Of a stretch of 39,009 bases of DNA, positions 9,067 to 16,340 are shown piece by piece. Origin of the DNA: CALFMR01 sp035550595 (GTDB taxonomy: Bacteria > Acidobacteriota > Vicinamibacteria > Vicinamibacterales > SCN-69-37); assembly GCA_035550595.1 (NCBI GenBank), contig DASZOV010000018.1, positions 1-39,009 of the forward strand, read 5' to 3'. Position numbers and translations under genes: made by a program. Position 1 is the stretch's first letter; each line of letters starts with the position of its first letter. The notes under the pieces are model-generated. The model saw nothing but the letters and a program-made list of their open reading frames with translations, was not told the origin of the DNA and did not search any database.

Positions 9067-9088
9067 GGCCGGCGCCCCGGCGCCGGCC
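9067..9088. repeat. Perfect 10-bp GC hairpin just upstream of ftsW
   Basis: GGCCGGCGCC at 9067-9076 is the exact reverse complement of GGCGCCGGCC at 9079-9088, with a two-base spacer. It ends 14 bases before the ftsW ATG, so in the mRNA it would form a very stable stem next to the ribosome-binding region. It could act in translation control or as a transcript boundary. No T-run is seen. Confidence 0.6.
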
Positions 9089-9102
9089 GCAGAGCGAGAC
9101 CG

Positions 9103-10254
9103 ATGGCGCGCACACTGAAGTCCGACAAGATTCTGTTCCTCGCGGCGCTCGTGCTGGTGTGCGCGAGCGTCGTCATGGTCTACAGCGCGTCGGCCGTCCA
9201 GGCGATGGCGAAGTACCAGGCGTCGTATTTCTTCTTGTACAAACAGCTCGCCTGGGCGATCATCGGCGTCGGCCTGATGTTCGGCGTGATGCACGTCGAT
9301 TACCGCGTGTACCGCCGGCCGCGCCTCATCTGGATGCTGCTTGGCGTCACGGTCGTCCTGCTCATCGGCGTCTTCTTCTTCGGCGAGCGCAACAACACGC
9401 AGCGCTGGATCACGCTCGGCATCGCGTCGATCCAGCCGTCCGAGCTGGCCAAGCTCGCGTCGATCCTCTTCACGGCGGCGCTGCTCGAGCGGCGCATGCA
9501 CCGCGTGAACGAGCCGACCTACGCGCTCGTGCCGATTGGCGCCGTGACGTTCGTGCTGGCCTGTCTCATCCTGCGCGAGCCGGATTTCGGGACGACGGCC
9601 GTGCTCATCGCGATCGTGGCCGCGATGGTCTTCGCCGCGGGCGTGAGCTGGCGGTACATCGTCGGCGCCGTGCTCGTGCTGGCACCGACGGCCGCGGCGC
9701 TCGTGCTGAGCTCGCCGTACCGCCGCGAGCGGCTGCTCACGTTCATGGATCCGTGGAAGGACCCGCTCGGCAACGGGTTCCAGATCATCCACTCGCTCTT
9801 CGCGATCGGATCGGGCGGCGTGCTCGGCAAGGGGCTGATGGCCGGGATCGAGAAGCTCTACTACATCCCGGAGCCGCACACCGACTTCATCTATGCGGTC
9901 ATCGGCGAGGAACTGGGGCTCATCGGCACGACGATCACCCTCGTGTGCTTCGCCGTCATCGCGTGGCGCGGCCTGCGCGCGTGCCTGCTCGCGCCGGATC
10001 GGTTCGGCGCGCTCGTCGCGCTCGGCATCACGATGATGATCGCGCTGCAGGCGCTCGTGAACATCAGCGTCGTCACCGCGATGCTGCCGACCAAGGGCAT
10101 CCCGTTGCCCTTCGTGAGCAACGGCGGGTCGTCGCTCCTCATCAATCTCGTGGCGATGGGCATCCTGTTGAACATCTCGCAGCAGTCGTCGGCGACAGCC
10201 GCCATGGCCGGCCGTCGCGTGACCGATTGGACGTTCAGTGAACAGGGAGCGTGA
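9103..10254 (+). CDS. ftsW: Peptidoglycan glycosyltransferase FtsW (SEDS family)
   Basis: FtsW polymerises lipid II into glycan strands at the septum together with the class B PBP encoded by ftsI. The 383-residue protein has about ten membrane segments and the SEDS signatures. These are MVYSASAV at the first segment, QRWITLG followed by IQPSELAKLA, REPDFGT, the long periplasmic loop with YIPEPHTDFIYAVIGEELG, and KGIPLPFVSNGGSSLL near the end. Only the SEDS FtsW/RodA family shows this set, and the location in dcw supports FtsW over RodA. The ATG at 9103 has only a weak AGCGAG-type ribosome site. A strong hairpin ends at 9088. Confidence 0.96.
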   Translation: MARTLKSDKILFLAALVLVCASVVMVYSASAVQAMAKYQASYFFLYKQLAWAIIGVGLMFGVMHVDYRVYRRPRLIWMLLGVTVVLLIGVFFFGERNNTQRWITLGIASIQPSELAKLASILFTAALLERRMHRVNEPTYALVPIGAVTFVLACLILREPDFGTTAVLIAIVAAMVFAAGVSWRYIVGAVLVLAPTAAALVLSSPYRRERLLTFMDPWKDPLGNGFQIIHSLFAIGSGGVLGKGLMAGIEKLYYIPEPHTDFIYAVIGEELGLIGTTITLVCFAVIAWRGLRACLLAPDRFGALVALGITMMIALQALVNISVVTAMLPTKGIPLPFVSNGGSSLLINLVAMGILLNISQQSSATAAMAGRRVTDWTFSEQGA

Positions 10255-10263
10255 GCGGCGTGC

Positions 10264-11367
10264 ATGACTCGGACCGATGCGGATCGCGCCACTCCGTCCG
10301 TGGTGATCGCCGGCGGCGGCACGGGCGGTCATCTCTATCCGGGGATTGCCGTCGCGCAGGAAATCGTCCGTCGGGCGCCGAACGCGCACGTGTCGTTCGC
10401 GGGCACCGCACGCGGACTGGAAGCACGCGTCGTCCCGCGCGAAGGTTTTTCACTCGATCTGATTCGCAGCGCGGGACTGAAAGGGAAGTCGCTGGCATCG
10501 AGGCTGCGCGGATTGGCGTTGATCGTGCCTGGACTCGTCGATGCGTGGCGCATCGTTTCCAAGCGGCGGCCGGATGTGGTGATTGGCGTGGGTGGCTACA
10601 GCTCGGGACCGGTGGTGCTCGTCGCCGCGTTGCGCCGCGTGCCGACGATGGTGCTCGAGCAGAACGCGGTGCCGGGATTGACCAACCGTCTCCTCGCGCG
10701 CGTCGTGCGCGCGGCGGCCGTGAGCTACGACCGGACGCTGCCGTTTTTCCGTGGACGGGGGTTCGTTGCCGGTAATCCCGTGCGCGCCGCGTTCTTCGCG
10801 CGCCGCGATCCGGCGCCGGCCGGCGAGGCGCCGGCCCGGGTGCTGATTCTTGGCGGCTCCCAGGGCGCGCACGCGATCAACCTGGCCGTGGTGGCGGCGG
10901 CGCCGGAACTGGTCCGGCGGCATCCAGGCGTCGTGCTCGTCCACCAGACCGGCGCCCGCGATTTGGAGATCGTGCGAACGGGCTACCGCGACGCCGGCGT
11001 GGACGCACGCGTCGAGGCGTTCCTCGATCCGGTGGTCGACGAGGTGAACGCGGCCACTCTCGTGATTGGCCGCGCGGGCGCGACGACGCTCGCCGAGCTC
11101 GCTGCCGCGAGCCGGCCGGCGGTGCTCGTGCCGCTGCCGACCGCGACCGACGACCACCAGCGGCGGAACGCGCGGGTGCTCGCCGACGCGGGCGCTGCGG
11201 TGGTGATCGACGAACGTGACCTGACCGGACCGCGGCTCGCCGGCACGGTCGCCGACTTGCTCGACGACCGGCGCACGCTCGATCGCATGGCCGGGGCCGT
11301 GCAGGGATTCGCCAAGCCGGACGCCGCCGCGCGCATCGTCGATCGCGCGTTGGAGCTCGCCGGCTGA
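10264..11367 (+). CDS. murG: Lipid II synthase MurG (UDP-GlcNAc transferase)
   Basis: MurG adds GlcNAc to lipid I on the cytoplasmic face of the membrane, giving lipid II. The 367-residue GT28 protein has the N-terminal glycine loop GGGTGGH (17-23), VVIGVGGYSSGP, QNAVPGLTNR, GGSQGAHAIN at the start of the C-terminal domain, and GRAGATTLAELAA with PTATDDHQRRNA in the donor-binding site. All are MurG signatures. It starts nine bases after ftsW and its TGA overlaps the murC ATG (TGATG at 11365-11369). Confidence 0.97.
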   Translation: MTRTDADRATPSVVIAGGGTGGHLYPGIAVAQEIVRRAPNAHVSFAGTARGLEARVVPREGFSLDLIRSAGLKGKSLASRLRGLALIVPGLVDAWRIVSKRRPDVVIGVGGYSSGPVVLVAALRRVPTMVLEQNAVPGLTNRLLARVVRAAAVSYDRTLPFFRGRGFVAGNPVRAAFFARRDPAPAGEAPARVLILGGSQGAHAINLAVVAAAPELVRRHPGVVLVHQTGARDLEIVRTGYRDAGVDARVEAFLDPVVDEVNAATLVIGRAGATTLAELAAASRPAVLVPLPTATDDHQRRNARVLADAGAAVVIDERDLTGPRLAGTVADLLDDRRTLDRMAGAVQGFAKPDAAARIVDRALELAG

Positions 11368-12767
11368 TGTGGCTGGGGCACACACGCCGCCTGTACTTCG
11401 TCGGCATTGGCGGCATCGGGATGAGCGGCATCGCGGAGTTGCTCGTGAACCTCGGGTACGAGGTGAGCGGATCGGACGCGCGCCGATCGGAGACGACCGA
11501 CCGGCTCGCGGCGCAGGGAGTGACGATCATGATCGGACACGACGCTCAACACATCGGTGATGCCGACGTGGTCGTCGTGTCGTCGGCCGTCGCCGCCGAC
11601 AACGTCGAGCTGGCCGCGGCGAGCGCGCGTCACGTGCCGATCATCGCCCGCGCCGAGATGCTCGCCGAGCTGATGCGCCTGCGCGTGGGCATCGCCGTCG
11701 CCGGCGCGCACGGCAAAACCACGACGACGTCGATGATCGCCGTGACGCTGGAGCATGCGGGTCTCGATCCCACGGCCGTCATCGGCGGCCGGTTGAGTGC
11801 GTTCGGCAGCAACGCCCGGCTTGGCCAGGGTCAGTACATGGTGGTCGAGGCCGACGAGAGCGATCGATCCTTCCTGCGCCTGTCGCCCGCGATTGCGGTC
11901 GTCACGAACCTCGATCGCGAGCACCTCGACGCGTACGGCTCGTTCGATCGGCTGGTCGACGCGTTCGTCGACTTCGCCGAGCGTGTCCCGTTCTACGGCG
12001 CGGTGGTCGCCTGCGTCGACGATCCGGCGGTCCGCGATCTCGTCGGACGCGTGAGCCGTCCGGCGATTACCTACGGGTTCGCCGACGACGCGGACGTGCG
12101 TGGGATCAATCCGGTGTCGGACGGTCAGTCCGCGCGCTGCGACGTCCGGTGCCGCGCCAAGGCCGGGCGACACGGCGTCGAAGGCTCGATCGCGCTGCAG
12201 GTGCCGGGCCGCCATGCGCTGCAGAATGCGCTCGCGGCCGTGGCCGTCGGGCTCGAGCTGGACGTGCCGTTCGATCGGATTCAGTCGGCGCTCGCCGGCT
12301 TCCGCGGTGCCGAGCGCCGCTATCAGACGCGTGGCCGTGCGGCCGGCGTGACGGTCATCGACGACTATGGTCACCATCCGACCGAGATTGCGGCCGTCCT
12401 CGCCGCCGCGCGTGGAGGACGGCCCTCGCGCATCGTCGCCGTCTTCCAGCCGCACCGGTACACGCGGACGCGTGACCTTCTCGATCGCTTCGGTCCGGCA
12501 CTGGCCGGCGCTGACGTCGTCGTGCTCACCGACATCTACGCCGCGGGCGAAGCGCCGATTCCCGGCGTCACGATCGACGTGCTCGCCGAAGCGGTCCGTC
12601 CGGCCGTCGCGGATCTCCACGTCGTCGAGGCGATTGACGACGTACCGGCAGCGGTCGCGGCGATCGTGCGCGACGGCGATCTCGTCATCACGCTCGGTGC
12701 TGGTTCGATTGGCGCCACAGGCGATCGGATCCTGCACGAGCTGACCGAGCGGGAGGCGAGGCGATGA
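11367..12767 (+). CDS. murC: UDP-N-acetylmuramate--L-alanine ligase MurC
   Basis: MurC performs the first amino acid addition to UDP-MurNAc. The 466-residue protein begins with the MurC-specific loop FVGIGGIGMSGIAELL, followed by the P-loop GAHGKT (113-118), VVEADESDRSF, NLDREHLD and the C-terminal IDDYGHHPTEI motif. QPHRYTRT follows and completes the family set. Its TGA overlaps the ftsQ ATG at 12764. In many genomes murB and ddl come next. Here ftsQ follows directly. Confidence 0.97.
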   Translation: MWLGHTRRLYFVGIGGIGMSGIAELLVNLGYEVSGSDARRSETTDRLAAQGVTIMIGHDAQHIGDADVVVVSSAVAADNVELAAASARHVPIIARAEMLAELMRLRVGIAVAGAHGKTTTTSMIAVTLEHAGLDPTAVIGGRLSAFGSNARLGQGQYMVVEADESDRSFLRLSPAIAVVTNLDREHLDAYGSFDRLVDAFVDFAERVPFYGAVVACVDDPAVRDLVGRVSRPAITYGFADDADVRGINPVSDGQSARCDVRCRAKAGRHGVEGSIALQVPGRHALQNALAAVAVGLELDVPFDRIQSALAGFRGAERRYQTRGRAAGVTVIDDYGHHPTEIAAVLAAARGGRPSRIVAVFQPHRYTRTRDLLDRFGPALAGADVVVLTDIYAAGEAPIPGVTIDVLAEAVRPAVADLHVVEAIDDVPAAVAAIVRDGDLVITLGAGSIGATGDRILHELTEREARR

Positions 12768-13615
12768 GCCGGCGCGGTCTTCCAACGGCCACGCTGCGGC
12801 CGCCCGCCGATCGGCGGTTCCATCGGCCGGACGTCATCCGCCGCGAACGTCGCCGGCGTCTGGCGCGCGTGGCTGGACGCGTCCTCAAATGGGGCGTCCC
12901 CATTGCCGCCGTGACGCTCGTCGCCGTGGCACTCGTCCACGCCGCGCTGCGGTCGCCGCTCTTCGCCGTGCGCCAGGTGACGGTGAACGGCAACGCGCGG
13001 CTGTCGGCGGCCGCGGTCGAGCGGCTCGCGGGCGACGTGCGGGGACAGAACATCTTCGCAGTCGATCTCGCCGCGGCCCGCGAACGCGTGCTGACGTCGC
13101 CATGGGTCGCCGACGTCACGCTGGCTCGCGTGCTGCCGTCGACGCTCGTCGTCGACGTCGTCGAGCGCGTGCCCATGGCCATTGCGCGCGTCGGTGATCG
13201 GTTGTTCCTCGTCGACGACGCGGGCGTCGTCATCGACGCGTACGGGCCGGCGTACCGCGATCTCGATCTGCCGCTCGTCGACGGGCTCGTCGCTGCGTCT
13301 GGCGACCGGCCCGCGGCCGATGCGGAGCGCGCGAGCCTGTCGCGCGCGCTGTTCACGTCGCTCCGCGATCGGCCGGATTTGGGACGACGCGTCTCGGAGA
13401 TCGACGTCTCATCGGACGACGACGCGGTCGTGCTGCTCGACAACGACCCGACGCGCTTGCACCTGGGCGACCGCGCGTTCGTCGAGCGGCTCACGCGGTA
13501 CCTCGAGCTCGCGCCGACGCTCGCCGATCGTTTTTCCGCGGTCGACTACGTCGATCTGCGGTTCGGCGATCGCGTGTTCGTTCACTCGGAATCGAAGCGG
13601 CGAGGCCGCCGATGA
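12764..13615 (+). CDS. ftsQ: Cell division protein FtsQ
   Basis: This is a 283-residue bitopic membrane protein that links early and late divisome proteins. It has a strongly basic cytoplasmic N-terminus (RRERRRRLARVAGR), one membrane segment at about residues 44-64, and a POTRA domain starting at FAVRQVTVNGNARLSAAAVERLAG. The POTRA domain is followed by the FtsQ-type beta domain with LPSTLVVDVVERVPMAI and a C-terminal YVDLRFGDRVFV strand. The length is normal. The ATG overlaps the murC stop (ATGA). Confidence 0.93.
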   Translation: MSRRGLPTATLRPPADRRFHRPDVIRRERRRRLARVAGRVLKWGVPIAAVTLVAVALVHAALRSPLFAVRQVTVNGNARLSAAAVERLAGDVRGQNIFAVDLAAARERVLTSPWVADVTLARVLPSTLVVDVVERVPMAIARVGDRLFLVDDAGVVIDAYGPAYRDLDLPLVDGLVAASGDRPAADAERASLSRALFTSLRDRPDLGRRVSEIDVSSDDDAVVLLDNDPTRLHLGDRAFVERLTRYLELAPTLADRFSAVDYVDLRFGDRVFVHSESKRRGRR

Positions 13616-13646
13616 TCGTCACCCTCCACTTGGAATGAGGCAGCGC

Positions 13647-14879
13647 ATGGCACGGAAAGAACGCTATCTGGTCGGACTCGACGTCGGCACCTCCACCGTC
13701 TCGGTCATCGTCTCGGAGGTCATGGACGACAACCAGCTCGACATCATCGGCATCGGGCTGGCCGACTCGAAGGGCATCCGGCGCGGCGTCGTGAACAACG
13801 TCGACTCGGCCGCCGAAGCGATCAAGCGCGCGCTCGACGAAGCGGAGCTCACCGCCGGCGTGGAGATCGACAGCGTCTATCTCGCCTTGTCCGGTGCGCA
13901 CGTGAAAGCGTTCAACAGCCGCGGCGTCGTGGCCGTCGCGGGCCGCAACCGCGAGATCACGCGCGACGACGTGAGCCGCGCCATCGAGGCGGCGCGGGCG
14001 GTCGCGCTGCCGGGCGGACGCGAGATCCTCCACGTCCTGCCGCAGGACTACGTCGTCGACGATCAGGACGGCATCGCGCAGCCGGTCGGCATGACGGGCA
14101 GCCGGCTCGAGGTCAACGTCCACGTCGTGACCGGCAGCTCGTCGTCGATGCAGAACATGGTCGCGTGCGTGAATCGCGCCGGTGTCGAGGTGGTCGAGAC
14201 CGTGCTCGAGCAGCTTGCCGCGAGCGAAGCGGTGCTCACGCCCGACGAAAAGGAACTGGGTGTGTGTCTGGTCGACATCGGCGGCGGGACGACGGACTTC
14301 GCGGTGTTCGAGCGGGGCAGCCTGTGGCACACGGGCGTGCTGCCGGTCGGCGGGGATCACTTCACGAACGACATCGCCGTCGGCCTGCGCATGCCGATCC
14401 CCGATGCGGAAAAGCTGAAGCGCCGGTCCGGCTGCGCATTGAGTTCGCTCGTGGCCGAGGACGAGCAGATGGAAGTGGCGAGCATCGCCGGCCGCCGCGC
14501 GCGCCAGATGCCGCGGCGCGTCGTGTCGGAGATCCTGCAGCCGCGCGCCGAGGAGATCTGCCACCTGCTCTGGGACGAAATCCGGCGCGCCGGGTACGAG
14601 AAATCGCTCAACGCCGGCATCGTGCTGACCGGTGGGGGCGCGCTGCTCGATGGCATGGCCGAGATCGCCGAGCAGATTTTCGACATTCCGGTCCGGCGCG
14701 CCGTGCCCGAGGGGGTGGGCGGCCTGGCCGATCACGTGAACAGCCCCGCGTTCGCGACGTCGGTCGGCGTCGTGATGCGCGCGCACCGGCACGTCATGCC
14801 CGAGCCCGTGCACGCCGGCGCGACCGCCATCGGGCGGCTGACGGGCCGGCTGCGGACCTTGTTCAAGGAATTTTTCTAG
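13647..14879 (+). CDS. ftsA: Cell division protein FtsA
   Basis: FtsA is an actin-like ATPase that tethers FtsZ to the membrane. The 410-residue product has the actin-fold phosphate loops LVGLDVGTSTVSVIV at the N-terminus and CLVDIGGGTTDFAVF in the middle. The adenosine motif GIVLTGGGALLDGM is near residue 325, and a C-terminal amphipathic-looking end (GRLRTLFKEFF) fits the membrane-targeting sequence. I chose the ATG at 13647 because GAGG at 13637-13640 lies six bases upstream. An in-frame ATG at 13635 has no room for a ribosome site. Upstream open frame is only ftsQ shadow. Confidence 0.96.
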   Translation: MARKERYLVGLDVGTSTVSVIVSEVMDDNQLDIIGIGLADSKGIRRGVVNNVDSAAEAIKRALDEAELTAGVEIDSVYLALSGAHVKAFNSRGVVAVAGRNREITRDDVSRAIEAARAVALPGGREILHVLPQDYVVDDQDGIAQPVGMTGSRLEVNVHVVTGSSSSMQNMVACVNRAGVEVVETVLEQLAASEAVLTPDEKELGVCLVDIGGGTTDFAVFERGSLWHTGVLPVGGDHFTNDIAVGLRMPIPDAEKLKRRSGCALSSLVAEDEQMEVASIAGRRARQMPRRVVSEILQPRAEEICHLLWDEIRRAGYEKSLNAGIVLTGGGALLDGMAEIAEQIFDIPVRRAVPEGVGGLADHVNSPAFATSVGVVMRAHRHVMPEPVHAGATAIGRLTGRLRTLFKEFF

Positions 14880-14936
14880 ATCGTTGTCGCCGGCGGGACC
14901 ACGCGCCTGCCACTCGGAGAAAGGACCTCACTCACT

Positions 14937-16196
14937 ATGGACGTTCGTCACTTCACCTCGTCGCCCGCCGACAAGCTCCGGATTCTGCTCGATGAGGACG
15001 TGGTTCACGCCGGCGCCCGCATCAAGGTCGTTGGTGTCGGCGGCGGTGGCGGCAATGCCGTCAACCGCATGGTGCACGCCGGCCTCGGCGACGTCGAGTT
15101 CATCGTCGCCAACACGGATCAACAGGCACTTCTGAACAATGCCGCGCCGGTCAAGGTGCAGATTGGCGGCCAGCTCACCAAGGGGCTCGGCGCCGGCGCG
15201 GACCCGCGGATCGGCCGCGAGGCCGCACTCGAGGACACGGACCGCCTGCTCGAAGTGCTGAGCGGCGCGGACCTCGTGTTCGTCACGACCGGTCTCGGCG
15301 GCGGGACGGGTACCGGTGCGGCACCGGTCATCGCGAGCCTCGCCAACCAGATGGGCGCGCTCACGGTCGCCGTCGTCACCAAGCCGTTCCGCTTCGAAGG
15401 CCGCAAGCGCGCGTCGCAGGCCGAGATCGGCATGCGCGAACTGGCCGAGGCCGTCGACACGATGATCACGATCCCCAACGAGCGCCTGCTCGCGACCGTC
15501 GATCGGTCCACGAGCATGGGCGCCGCGTTCGAGACTGCAGACGATGTGCTGCGGCAGGCGATTCAGGGGATCTCGGATCTCATCCTGGTGCCGGGCCTCA
15601 TCAATCTGGACTTCGCCGACGTGAAGACGATCATGTCGCGCATGGGCTTCGCGATCATGGGCACGGGCGTCGCGACCGGCCAGGATCGCGCGCGCGTGGC
15701 CGCTACCGCGGCCGTGTCGAGCCCGCTGCTCGAGGACGCGAGCGTTCAGGGCGCGCGTGGCGTGATCATCAACGTGACGGGGGGACCTGACCTGACGCTG
15801 GCCGAAGTCAGCGACGCGTCGGAGATCGTCCACAGCGCTGCGCACGAGGACGCCAACATCATCTTCGGCGCCGTCGTCGACCCGACGATGGAGGGGCAGA
15901 TCAAGATCACGGTCATCGCCACGGGCTTCGACCACGTGGCGGCCGCCGTGGCGCCCGGGGCACAGGCGGCCAAGCCGACGCCCGTGGACCTGTCGGTGTA
16001 CACCGCCGCGCAGGAACAGCCGGTTGCTCCAGCCGAGCGTCCCGTCGCCGTCGCCAGCAGCCGCGTCGTCGTCGCGCGCCGGCCGGTGCTCGACATGGCG
16101 GCGATCGGACGCCGACCCGCGATGGCGACAGTTGCCGCCGACGGCGACGATTCGCCGCTCGACGTGCCCGCGTTCCTGCGCCAGCGGGAGGGATAG
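14937..16196 (+). CDS. ftsZ: Cell division GTPase FtsZ
   Basis: FtsZ is the tubulin-like GTPase that forms the division ring. The 419-residue protein has KVVGVGGGGGNAVNRM near residue 25, the tubulin signature GGGTGTG at 121-127, NLDFADVKTIM (the catalytic T7 loop), and a variable linker. The C-terminal conserved peptide is DVPAFLRQ just before the end, the tail that binds FtsA. A purine-rich ribosome site (GGAGAAAGGA, about 14916-14925) precedes the ATG. A 57-bp gap separates it from ftsA. It is the last gene of the dcw cluster here. Confidence 0.98.
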   Translation: MDVRHFTSSPADKLRILLDEDVVHAGARIKVVGVGGGGGNAVNRMVHAGLGDVEFIVANTDQQALLNNAAPVKVQIGGQLTKGLGAGADPRIGREAALEDTDRLLEVLSGADLVFVTTGLGGGTGTGAAPVIASLANQMGALTVAVVTKPFRFEGRKRASQAEIGMRELAEAVDTMITIPNERLLATVDRSTSMGAAFETADDVLRQAIQGISDLILVPGLINLDFADVKTIMSRMGFAIMGTGVATGQDRARVAATAAVSSPLLEDASVQGARGVIINVTGGPDLTLAEVSDASEIVHSAAHEDANIIFGAVVDPTMEGQIKITVIATGFDHVAAAVAPGAQAAKPTPVDLSVYTAAQEQPVAPAERPVAVASSRVVVARRPVLDMAAIGRRPAMATVAADGDDSPLDVPAFLRQREG

Positions 16197-16240
16197 AGAA
16201 GGAAGACAGGGCGAAGGGGACAGGGAACAGAGGATAGGGG
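16193..16240. repeat. Purine-only tract downstream of ftsZ
   Basis: From the ftsZ stop to about 16240 the + strand is almost pure A/G with repeated GGGACAGGGAACAG-like words. It codes for nothing convincing. The 16197-16340 gap otherwise contains the hairpin at 16237-16261 and no gene. Its role is unknown. It could be degenerate intergenic repeat material. Confidence 0.4.
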
Positions 16241-16261
16241 ACGCGGGTCACCTGCGTCCCC
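16237..16261. terminator. Stem-loop after ftsZ, possible transcript end
   Basis: GGGGACGC at 16237-16244 pairs with GCGTCCCC at 16254-16261. The stem can extend inward through a G-T pair to about 12 bp with a very small loop. It lies 41 bp after the ftsZ stop and would suit an end to the dcw transcript. There is no T-run after it, so it is at most an atypical terminator. Confidence 0.35.
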
Positions 16262-16340
16262 ATGGGCGGGCAAGGTACACTCTCCAGTACCAGTTCCCGC
16301 ACTCGCGGCGTCGCAGTAGACGCGGCACGCGGATGACCTC

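Noticed and set aside
8931..9176. Minus-strand frame of 81 codons across the murD-ftsW gap
   Set aside because: It runs through the palindrome into the ftsW coding region, has no ribosome site and no recognisable motif.
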